DNA from: Astrocystis sublimbata
Taxonomy: Eukaryota > Ascomycota > Sordariomycetes > Xylariales > Xylariaceae
NCBI GenBank assembly: GCA_022453515.1
Contig: JAJNNY010000019.1
Location: 124,001 to 188,000, forward strand
Reading direction: 5' to 3'
DNA length: 64,000 nucleotides
The notes below the pieces were generated by a model. The model did not search any database, was not told the DNA's origin, and worked only from the letters and a program-made list of their open reading frames with translations. Every line of letters starts with the position of its first letter. The first letter of the stretch is position 1. The translations under genes were made by a program, and so were the position numbers. This document shows positions 50,111-60,783 of this stretch, piece by piece.

Positions 50111-51883
50111 TCAGTCTGCAGAGAAATACCTCTTCGACTTGCTTCTTATCTGCTGCGCTTTGATCTCTTGTGGTAAAGCAATATGGTGGACAAGGTGCGG
50201 GCGGTAAACGGTTTCAACAAGTGGCGTCCTGCTCATTGCGCGTTAGTATGCGAGTGCCTATGTTGGTTTACTTGACTCTACCGTCGTCGGGACTTACCAG
50301 TCATCCACACTAAGCGGGAAATATTCGTACAACTCCTCCTCTTCCTCCCCTGGACTACCAGCTGTAGCATGATTCGTGAATGTGCGCTGGATTCGCGGGC
50401 TCGTAAGAGAATCTGTCGTGGAGCGATTGTTCGGACTGCGCTCGTCTTCCGAAAGTGATAGATTAATCGGGGCAGACACTACAGAAGATGGGGTCTTTAG
50501 ATTCTTATCCCAACTGGCCAGCTTGTTATGATTCTCCTGGCCCCATCCTGGAACAGGCGGCCTATTTAGATTTGGCGATAGAGCCATCCTTTTGGCAGGA
50601 TGTTGCTGTGCATTTTGTGCGTGGCTTTGCGTGGGGGAAGCCGTCCATTCGCCCGACCGTGCACTATTAAGCGATGAATACGGGGTCAGGCCCTGCGAAG
50701 AGTCTGTCTTCTCCGTCTTGAAGTTCGGGGTTGGTGCAGCGCTGGCATCACTTTGTGTACGAGGTCTCTCGCCATTGTTTGGCACCTTCTTGTCTCCTGT
50801 AAGAGGGACATCCTTTTTGCTATCAAAGTTTCGCGGACTGCGTCCACGCACAATCACTGGCCCGCTCTGAATATCCGCGATCTTCATCAGTTCGCCGCTG
50901 GCCTTCATCTTGCCCAGCAAGCTTATCTGCACCACGTAGTGTTGTTGCAGGCCTTTCCGGCGGCCATTGTTCGCCGTCGCGCTCTTGAACTGCAAGCGTT
51001 TCCATGACACAGGCAGGCTGACCCGGTGGCCGTCGATTTCCTGACCACCGCTCAGGTCCAACAATATCTTGGGTGGTGCACCTTGCACTTTCGTTTCCTG
51101 GCCCTCGCCGAGAGCGGGATTATTGCTCTTCCACGGTATGCTGATAACCTCGGTCGGCTTGCCCTCAATACTCTCAATTGCGGAGATGGAAGCGTAAAAT
51201 TCGACGATGGGGATTGCGCGCCCTTGCTCGTTCATGGCTGTCGTGCAGTGCCTTGGCATGGTGATCTGCCCCGAACATTGCCAAAGATTTCGCCGGTAGC
51301 AGGTAAGTTCGAGAGGGCGACCCGTCGTCTCCCCACCAAAGACATCCTCGGCCACGAAAAACATGCCATATAGTTCGGCCGTCATGTGTGTCTCTGAGTA
51401 TGTGCCCAGAGAGTCATCTACAGGGGTAGCCTTCACGGAGGTCGCTGAGAAGCCGAGCAGCTTGTCGTCTGGCTGCTGGGGCGAGGAGCCTTCATCGTGC
51501 AATGCCTCGGGGTTCGGGGTGGTCTCGTAGGGTCTAGAATAATTGAAAGGGTCTTCGAAGGTAGTTGTGTACGGTTCGAAGTCAACGGAGGGTGTGAAGT
51601 TGAAAGGAGGGATGCTTCCGTTGACGCTTTCTCTGCCCGAGTCTTAGTAGCAGATCCCAAAGATAAACACATCTGCACCCGTGCTTCTTGCGCATTCCAG
51701 TCCTTCGCTCCGAGCAGGCACGAGGGGTGCACGGCTCCGCCGGGAACCGACTTACAGCATGGCATCGTCAAAATTGATGTCGGCATCAAACCCTTCTATT
51801 CCGAGTCCCGGGCCGGCCATGGCGGGATTCATGCCCATGGCGTCGCCAGGACCAGGCGCGGGCATCGAGTTGAAAGCCGCCAT
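50111..51883 (-). CDS. RON1: Ndt80/PhoG-family transcription factor, RON1-type GlcNAc regulator
   Basis: Minus-strand exons 51883-51756, 51632-50298 and 50228-50111 give 526 residues. An Ndt80 DNA-binding domain fills about residues 120-315: ELYGMFFVAEDVF, LTCYRRNLWQCSG, LPVSWKRLQFKSAT, NNGRRKG, HYVVQISLLGKM and then GRSPRNFDSKKDVPL. A Ser/Pro-rich linker follows. The last exon, reached through a GTAAGT donor and a TACTAAC branch, encodes a C-terminus ending KSKSKRYFSAD. The 5' end is uncertain: the frame is open from about 51990, but 51883 is the first in-frame ATG, so an upstream exon is possible. In Trichoderma the Ndt80-like RON1 activates a GlcNAc cluster; the same role is inferred from its position here. 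Confidence 0.9.
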
Positions 51884-54072
51884 AGCATCGTAGGGGCTGG
51901 TAAGCCCCCGTTTCAGGTTCAACTTTTGCCCGATATTCCCGATAGAGGTGTCGCCGTCGTGGGGGTTGCTTGCTCGAGGACGGACAACCGCGAGGTCCGA
52001 TTCGTCGTGCGCGAAAAGAGGACCCGAACGACCGGAGACGGACAGTGTTCAATTCACAGGCTTCTTGCGACAGCAGGATGCGGGCGTGGGCTGCTTTCGC
52101 TGTGTTCGCGAGCGACAAGAATTCGGGCAAAATTGTGGTGTATGCTCTAAGTTGTAACGGTAGACAACGGTCAAACGGTCAAATAACGCAGCAAGCGTAT
52201 TATTGCTTTGTAGCGTGGCTTCGCGCGAACAAGCAAGCAAGGAAGCGCACATGGAAATAGAAGCGGCCAGACTACTCGTAGACCGCACAGCTAGCTAAGC
52301 GCTACCGGCAGACAGCGTTGTCCAGCGCAGGCTCCAGGGCGGGCTCCGGGGCGGGCTGTGATGTGATATGGGCCCTGACTTCTCCTGATGTGGGCACTGG
52401 AGGTGGAGAAGGTTGGGATCTGGCGATCAGTTGTAAGAAACGAATAAACATCAATAAACGTCCCGCGGGTGGAAGCCAGGACAGAACCCAGGCAGGCCAG
52501 GTTGGTGCTGGTTGCTGTCCAGGGTCAGGCTGGGCGACAGGGGGCCGGTCTTGGAGGCTAGGTAGAGGCGGCGACAGAGAGCATGTCATGGAAATAGAAA
52601 CAGGGTTCGGAGCTGGGGCCATGGGCCACGGCTACAAGTCCGACCAGTCAAATACCTGGCATGCCTGGCCAGCGTCGACCGAAGCGCAGACGACTGCAAG
52701 TACGCCTGCTCGGCCTGCAAGCCCGTCCGTGGGTGCGCGAAGAGCGCACGAGTAGGTACCTAGGTGTAAGCTGATATCTGGAGCATCAGGCCATGAGCTC
52801 GACATTCCGTCAGTGTCGAGGTGGTGGTAGCTGCGACACATCTCATAACCGGTCTGGCCTTGTTATCTCTCGGCGGGTGAGCTGAAGGGCAGGATTTACG
52901 TTCCTCACCTCCTAATCGTACAGTTGCTTACACCCTTGCTCTCTCTAGGTATCCTCTAGGTAGGTGTACCTACGAAGGTTAGGTCGGGGGGGGGGTTTAG
53001 CGGATAAGCGTGCATAAGTACCTACCTAGGGGCTAACGGTCACTGGTGGTGTAGTGGGTTGCAGTTAAAGTTAGTGGCCTACCAGTCGATACCAGTAGGT
53101 AGCACACCTCCGAGCGAATGCTGGTGGGGGAGGGGGCCGCCTTAGGTAGAAAGCAGCTACCTCGCCCTCGCTCGCCCTACAATACTTGCCCAACCTCGGC
53201 GTACTCAGATAGCTCGCCTTCCAAACCTACTACGTACATTGGTGTATTGATTGATAGGTTAGTCCACGGTCGGATATCGGGAGCTGGCCCATCTACGGCA
53301 GGTACAGACAATCCAACAAAGGGCGACCCCCCCGGAACAGGTCTAGCTGATGCTGTACCGTGTCTTCGTTGTGCCCCTCTTCTTCTTCTTCCTTCCCCGC
53401 GTCTGCTCTGGACTTAGGTACTTGGCGTAGCGTGCTGCGGATCTGGGGCAGTTGAACCCCGATTAGGAACTTCGACGATGTCCCTCTATTGCCGCGTGGC
53501 TCGGCCTTTCTTCAGATCTTCAATGGCGCCGGCGCTGAAGGGTCACGATACCCCCTTACTTAGGTAGGCTTGACGTTCTGATTTGATCTCCTGGTCTAGG
53601 TAGCTTGTGGACGATGATGACTTTGGTACTTATCTCGTAATATTACAATCGTATTACCTACTGTACCTCTAGGTAGGTACCGAAGGATCGTGGCAGTACC
53701 GTCGTACTACGCTCGTCGCACAACAGAGGTGCCGAGGTACAGGAAATTGCGAGGGGCTGAAGGATCTGGTCGCATTCTAACTGCTACAGTCGCCTGACAA
53801 GATCCTCAAGACGAGCGCCGTTTGGCTGGTGGAACTATCATACATCGAACGCCCGAGTATTGGGCAATTGAAAATAGCCATTGCTCTCGTCATGTCATTA
53901 ATCCATCTCTGCGTGTATATACGAGTGAAATAGCTTATAAGTAGTACTTTTGCGACCCCTGAAAGACGTGCGACCCGGCCAATTGCATACAAGTCGTGAG
54001 AGATTACTGGACAAGGTAGCGAGCGATTCCCTTGATTTGCCCATCTGGAATCGTAGGTAGATGCTTGCGTAC
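51884..54072. other. Upstream region of RON1-type gene and 3' flank of NGS1-type gene
   Basis: No gene is supported. The open frame at 51884-51990 continues the RON1-type frame upstream without an ATG. A G10 run lies near 52985, and several TAGGTA motifs occur at 52755-53690. Confidence 0.45.
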
Positions 54073-57000
54073 TCAACTCAAATCAAGCCACTATATAAAA
54101 TCCATGATTAGTAGAGCAGGAATCGCCAAAACTTGGATGGTTCACGACTTACATGCTCCGGCGAGTTGACTACCTCGTCGAATGTCTGCTGGACTTCGAA
54201 TCCCATGGCGGAAAAGAGTTCTTGCGTCTCGCCAGGAACCTGATCACTGTTAGCGGGGGCTATCTGTGTGCTCGTTGCGACAAGGACTCACCCAACTTAA
54301 CACCGTCTTCGCCGACTTCTGTGACTTGTTCTGCCTCACGCCCATGAAGACCAGCCCTTGTAGTATAAGGCTTGACTGCGCCGCGGAGGGAACGACCGGA
54401 GCGATGATACCGCCAATTTCATGGTTTCCGGAACCATGTAGGGAGGGTATATATGTAGACAGATGACTCGTCTTGTTGCAGATGATGACAATCCCAAGAA
54501 CAGAGTCCAGAGCTGCTTTTGCCCTCACCACACCGCAGTGCTGGTCTCGTAAAGCAGATCGGTAGAGCTCGACGATCTCGGGTCCCGAATGTGCCGCTAC
54601 TAGAGCCAGAACCGATTCGCTGTTGTCCATGGATTTGATCAGATCAAAGCTGATATTAGCTCGCTGGAGACTCTGAAGTAGCCCTTCCGGCGCGGTCCAA
54701 GATCCAAGATCGTCAATCACCATGTTTGCTAGTCGTTTGGGGAATTGCGTATCCCAGCCCACGTTGTCAAACCAACTTCTGATGCTACCGCTCTCATCAA
54801 CTGGCACACCTGGGAATACCCCTGGGTAGGCCAACCCCAGTTGAATTTTCTTGGCTCCTGACTTTTGCAACAGTGATCGCATGGCTCGCCGATGTAAGGA
54901 CCTCCCAACGGATACATTGCGCTTTGTCGGGTCAACGAATATCGCGCCGATTATGGCGGACCCCTTGAGGAAGTAGGTTGCCACAAAACCATACAGCATG
55001 TTTGTACTGCTGTTTCGAACAACAAAGTGATTCTCTTCAAACTCCGAGTCATGGAGTTCGAAAGAGGCGGCAGTAGCGGCGACATATGGAAGACTTGGCG
55101 TGCTTGATCTTGCCAATGTCTTCAGCAGCTCATCAAGGCCGTGTTCGTCACGGTCTTTCTCGTAGTTCTCGACAAGCCATTGTTGTCTTGTTTTCGTCAT
55201 CTTCTTGCTCTTCCTCATTGTGCCCGGCATTGAGCCTTGCGGCACGAAATCTCCATACAACGCTCGCACAAGCGAGGCCATGGCCGTTTCGGTAAAGTCG
55301 AACGTGCAGACATAAGTGCCAATCATCTTCTCCATGGCAAAGTCATATGGCGAGCTGACTGCTACTACGATGAGCGACTTTTTTTGCCCCGTTCCGCGGA
55401 GCATATGACACATTGTCGCTACATGCTTCGTGAAGCCATTTTGATACATGTTGCGGTTGGCGTCAGCAGTCACTATTATGATGGCGGATGCTCTGTTGAT
55501 GAGGTTTTCGTGAACTAATACCGTTAGCCTAATGTACATTTGAACATAAGAATAAAAGGACGAGAAAGATAGATTGGGATCATTACCTGGTCGGAGACCA
55601 TTGGCCGTGTACGAAGTATGAAGAAGCTTCCCATTACGGATACGTGCCAGCGACTTGCCAAACTCCCGGAAGACGCCTTCTCCACTCATTATGGTCCCTC
55701 GTTCGTGATGAATCCATTTCTCATGCAAGGATGAAAGCTTCACGTTGCCTCTTTCTACCATACTCTTTGTCGCAGCAGAAGCTGGCAGTGGCTTTACCAG
55801 TGGTGTAAGCAGCAACAGCTCTTCCCCCTGTAGCAGACTGTCTGATAGAGGAAGAAGATGGTCTTTATCCCGTACTACCGTGATAGAATGGTCGTAGGCC
55901 TGTTGTGATAGAGCAAGATGAGTAGGATGTATCTTGGACAAGAGAGACAGCCCTGGAGGGTTCAGCGCCTGTTCCCATGACGTGCAGGCGTTTTTCAGCC
56001 TGAGAACCCGTCTTAATGACGTGTAAATTCGCTTCTTGGAAATAATGCCATTCTCGATACCCAATTTCAGGCCGGATATGGCTTCTAACTGGATATCGTG
56101 TGCTCGGCAGAGCAGGATCAGGTCGTTGCCTGCCTCAACTGCCATGACTGTACCACCTTTCACGCCATATTCTTGAATTAGCGATTGCATTTCTAGGCAC
56201 TCTGATATAGCAACACCCTTGAAACCTAAGTCGTTTCTCAGCAAGTCGTCAACAACCTGGTCTGATAGACAGGCATGTGTGACATTCATGCCCGCGTTCT
56301 GTATGCCGCAGCCACCGATAAACATCGCATCTAACCGGCCAGCCGCTACAGCATTTCTAAAGGGGACCAGAGCGCTGAGGCTTAGCTCTTCCAATGTTTG
56401 CGTGATGATGGGCATATCGAGGCTAGAACCGAGGAAGTCGAGGTTGCCATACGAAGGAAAGTGCTTGCCGCATGTGGCGATGCCGGCATCCTTGTAGCCA
56501 TTGATGGTTGCGATGCAGTACTGCGAAGCTTCTTGCGGGTCATCGCCGGTAGTTCTCACTCCAAGGGGCTGGTGCCGAGCGTTGGTCAAGACATCTAGGA
56601 CGGGACCAAGGATAAGATTTACGCCAACCGCAGATATCTCGGTGGCCGTCGCTTTGGCTACATTGTATGCCAGTTCAGGGCTACCAGTGGCGGCTATTCC
56701 CATAGCACTGGGAAACTGGCATATATAGTCTTCATCGAATAGACTGTTGACACCTCCATTCTCTTGGTCGACAGCTATCAGGAGAGGCTGTGGGTGTCCT
56801 GCCTGATGGGCTATCGTCTGGAGCTCCTGGACGAGAGCAGCAGTCTGTTCAGCCGCTATGGAGACATACGTCCTCGAGTCAGTATATATTCTCTCATCGT
56901 CATACGAATCATGCCAGAATGGTACAGCCTTAGTGCGGCTCAGTTAGATGGAGTTCTGGGGAGGTACATTTGAGATTCTTGGCTGTTAAGATGATGGAGC

Positions 57001-57266
57001 CGAGGTGGTGATTCTCAATCAGGTTTCTGATAGGAGGTGTTATTTCGGTGCCATCCCATCCCATGATCAGCATCTGACCAATAGCCCTATTAGCGAAATG
57101 TTAGTGATAGAGGTACATACATATGTAGCCCGTGAGGCGGTGGTCCGATAGGCGGCCGGGACGTTGGATCTAAGGCGGAACAGCCGGGAAAGCGGCATGG
57201 AGACGATTCTACGTACCAATCGAGGTCCTGCCAAAGCGGATCAAGCTCGCCATCTTGTCTAGCCAT
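54073..57266 (-). CDS. NGS1: NGS1-type protein: GH3 beta-N-acetylglucosaminidase-like domain fused to GNAT domains
   Basis: Minus-strand exons 57266-57217, 57086-56968, 56855-55587, 55514-54292, 54239-54153 and 54090-54073 give 921 residues, all phases consistent. Residues ~15-330 form a NagZ-like GH3 domain (AIGQMLIMGWDG, AVDQENGG, GVNLILGPVLDV, GKHFPSYG, MFIGG). A second GH3 part follows, then a GNAT segment from ~540 (FFLK/GAIFVDPTKRNVSVG) and a further GNAT-like C-terminal part (GVVRAKAALDSVLG). The catalytic positions differ from active enzymes: SECLEM at 274-279 replaces [ST]Dx-L-x-M, and GSS at 199-201 replaces the DSH dyad. In Candida, Ngs1 senses GlcNAc through such a domain and its acetyltransferase activates transcription, so a nuclear sensor is the likely role. 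It is divergent from the deacetylase gene. Confidence 0.92.
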
Positions 57267-58995
57267 TGCCACGAGCAGTGAAAGGAACGGACGAGAGTGG
57301 GATGAGATCGTGACACTATTCCCGTCGCGGGGGAGCGGGAGGCCTACAGGCACAGCAGCACAGCAGTCGACCACATCAGCTACTATCGGTATGGATTCAA
57401 ATGAGCGGACTCAGTGCCACAGCAAAATAGGTGACATTGATTCATGAAGATGGTGCAATACAGTCGGGGTAGTAGCATAAGACAGTGGTTACCTATGGTT
57501 CGCGATGTGGATGATATTAGGTAAGGCAGTAAATACAGCGGTGGTGGTCTTACGGGCTGTAGCTTGGAATCGAGCGATGCCCAGATCAGGAGCCAAGCTG
57601 TCTTACAACCTGGTTAATACAGCGCAGCGCTGGACGCTGAGGCAGAGAGGCCATCCAACCTCGCCAACTTCGAGGCCTGTGGAGATAGACCCGGTGTCCA
57701 TCGACCAATCAAAAGTTATCTTCTATTCTTATTTTGGCGCTCTCGAAACAGGCCATGGATGACAGGGTACTACCTAGGTAGGTATGGCCAAGCTGCCAAG
57801 GTGGTGCGTGTGCTTAGGTAACACCGTGACACCGTAACAGAAACCGTAACACAACCCAAGCCCCGTGTTGCCTCGTTAGCTTCCGGATTCCTGCCCGGAG
57901 TGCTGCATCGCCCATCGCCTTGCTTGCCTGCCTCTGCTCTGCCTCGCCTGCTTGCTGCTTGCCTGCTTCGAGAACCGGCTGGGTTCGGCCTAATCCCAAT
58001 CCCACCAAGATCACGAGTGAGACCTTCCGCTTCCAATGCCGACCTTATGTACCCAGAATTACCTAGGGTAGTGATTAGCATTCCAAGATAGCCCGGCCCT
58101 GTTATTTCTTTGTATCTTTCGCAACGTTACCTTTGTCGGCCCAACCAAAACCAACACAGACTTTACGTAGTGGGCTCGTTGGAGCCTCAATTCGAAACAT
58201 GACCTGCCAAACCAGTGCCACTATCTCACGATGCTACCTAGTATGGTCGCATCCAGGCCTAGACAATACAACAGACAAGACACCCTGATAAGAGTCTCTG
58301 GGGTCTGTCTCGTCTGTCTGTCTGGCTTGTGCGGTGTAACGATTACCTTCGTAGTCCAGCGAATTGTCTATCTTGCGTATAGGTACCTTGAGAACAAGAG
58401 AGATTGCCTCCTCGTTGCATCCTACTCGCGAGTACCCACGATCCAATCACTATTGGACCAGCGTGCTGGGATGCTAGCCAATCCTTTGATTCACATGGCC
58501 TATCCTCTCGCTGGTCGCTGTTCTCAATGGGTACCAGTCCAATGGCAAGGTGTGTGGGAGGGTTACAATCACACGCGCGAATGCCGGCGGTCGTTGCACG
58601 GAAGTGCCAGTCTGAAAGCATCTTTTCCTAGCCCCGCCAGGATAGTTTTCGGCAGCATGTGGTTGTCGATGTCATCGAGTGCACTAGCAGCGTAATCTCT
58701 TCTGCTCGCGTGGTGGATAGATCCGGACAATGCTAATGAGTCAGTTCAGAGTATGCTCGGCTTACGTGTAACACATTGTTAGTAGTGTGACGCTTCGAAC
58801 GATAAGTATCTGAGGCACGCAACCTCGTGCTCGGCTGCTGTGTTTCTTTCATGGAGACCAAAATACTTGCCGAATGGACCACGGTCCTACTACTTGACGG
58901 AACCTAGCATACATTCTCTTTGACGTCCTTTCAAGCTTGGTTCCTTATATAGCTGTCGTCTATATTATCCATATCACCACATCGCCGGCTTCAAC
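57267..58995. promoter_or_regulatory. Divergent promoter region, NGS1-type and DAC1 genes
   Basis: These 1.73 kb separate the two start codons. A TATATAG sequence at 58946-58952 is a possible TATA element for the deacetylase gene, 44 bases before its ATG. An open frame at 58231-58695 (+) has no recognisable content. Confidence 0.45.
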
Positions 58996-60383
58996 ATGCC
59001 CCACTCACTTCCCTCGTCACCCAAGTCCATATCCAGGGATGGCCGGAATGGTATTACCAAGTTTACCAACTGTCGTATCCTACGTGGCGACTCGTTAGTG
59101 AACGAAGACCTTTGGGTCGACTCCGTTACGGGCAAGATTATTCCCAGCCAAGCTGCGTTTTACGATGACTTGATTCTGCCTGACGATGTTGTCAACCTCG
59201 GCGGCCGTATACTATCGCCCGGGCTCATCGAGTGCCAGCTGAACGGGGCATTCGGCTTCAACTTCTCCACACTTCTCGAGCCCGCTGCCTATGCCAAGAA
59301 GATCAAGGAGGTGAACAGACAGCTAGTCACAACCGGTGTGACGTCGTATGTGCCGACAATCACGAGTCAACGGAGCGAGATATACAAGTCTGCTTTGCCA
59401 CACCTAGGACCATCGGGTGAATATCAAGTGGCAGAGGACGGAGCCGAGTCCGTCGGCGCCCACGTTGAGGGTCCGTTCCTCAGCCCGACGAAGAACGGCT
59501 GTCACAATGTCGACGTTTTACGGCAGGCCCATAGCTTCGAGGACCTTGAAGACTGTTATGGAGCCGACAACCTCCGTGGCGACGACGTCTACCACCCTGC
59601 GGCAGTCAAGATGATCACAGCGGCACCAGAGATTGCGAACATGTCTGCCCTTATCCCGGAGTTGGCACAAAGGGGTATCATATACTCAATCGGACACTCC
59701 GATGCGACCTATGAGGAGGCATCAGCAGCTGTCGGCGCCGGCGCTACCATGATCACGCATTTGTTCAATGCGATGCGCCCGCTGCACCATCGTAACCCGG
59801 GTATCTTTGGCGTACTGGGCAATGCTGAGAGCCTGCCACGGCCCTGGTTTGGCATCATCGCTGATGGCGAGCATCTCCACCCAACCACCATCAAGATTGC
59901 CTTCAATGCGCACCCGGATGGCTTCATCCTTGTCACAGATGCCATGCATCTCGCTGGATTGCCCGACGGCACGTACGCGTGGACAAATGGTGACTGCACA
60001 AGCGCAATTGTCAAGAACGGGCCAAAACTCATCCTTGAGGGGTCGGACCGCATTGCTGGAAGGTGAGTAACATCTCTCAAGATACAGTCTGCTCTTAGAT
60101 CGGACATGAAGATTTGTGCTAACAATCAGAGTACAGTTCTATTACGCTCATCGAATGTGTCAACAACTTCCTCAACTGGACCGGTGCTTCCATCCCACAA
60201 GCTCTGAGTGCCGTTACATCAACGCCGGCTGCAATGCTCGGTCTGCAGGGGCTCAAAGGGTGTCTGAGGGAGGGTGCCGATGCCGACTTAGTCGTGTTCT
60301 CTGAGAATGTGGACGCGCATGGCAGAGACGAGCTTGTCATCGACGAGGTCTGGAAGTTTGGAACGAAGGTCTTCAGCCGATGA
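58996..60383 (+). CDS. DAC1: N-acetylglucosamine-6-phosphate deacetylase
   Basis: Exons 58996-60062 and 60137-60383 join in frame (IAG|SSITLIECVNN) to give 437 residues, the usual fungal length. The enzyme is an amidohydrolase that removes acetate from GlcNAc-6-phosphate to give glucosamine-6-phosphate in the cytosol. Visible motifs are SPGLIECQLNGAFG at the start of the barrel, HVEGPFLSPTKNG at 156-168 with a metal-binding Glu, His234 in GHSDAT, His255 in THLFNAM, HHRNPG, and the catalytic Asp315 in VTDAM. The C-terminal strand segment LREGADADLVVF is typical. The 73-base intron has a GTGAGT donor and a CTAAC branch. The gene is divergent from the NGS1-type gene, and the reaction sits between those of the kinase and deaminase in the same cluster. 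Confidence 0.95.
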
Positions 60384-60783
60384 TTCGGCTAGTGACTATC
60401 ATTGATTGTCTAAGCCTGGCATTTGTGGGAAATGCGACCTACCTAGGTACGCAGCGTAGCCAGCCAGCTACCATTCTGGTGAGCTGGGAGATTGTGGTGA
60501 ACCTTGCTTAATGCGCACAGGAAATACCAATACAACGCTCTTTCTTCCCTGGATCATGTATATAGTTAGATAGGGTATAGTCATCTGCATTCACGGGAGC
60601 CTCACGGCGTTTTGTATACACTGCGGTGGTAAACTTAACCATTACGGGTCATGATATAAATAAATGTTATGAAGATACACAGTATCCTTGATCATGAAGC
60701 CAATATGCCTAACGTTTCCCCGTGTTGTATTACGTCCTTTTTATCATGCGATGCTTTGTTCCAACGACAACTGCTCCATAACA
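60384..60783. other. Spacer between convergent DAC1 and SRS2 genes
   Basis: A 400-base tail-to-tail spacer, AT-rich after 60600. No gene is seen. Confidence 0.5.

Noticed and set aside
52318..52755. 145-codon plus-strand frame upstream of the RON1-type gene
   Set aside because: Gly/Ala/Ser-rich low-complexity translation with no motif; it lies in a promoter region.
58231..58695. 154-codon plus-strand frame in the NGS1/DAC1 promoter
   Set aside because: No recognisable content despite one hydrophobic stretch; overlapping frames on the other strand look equally random.
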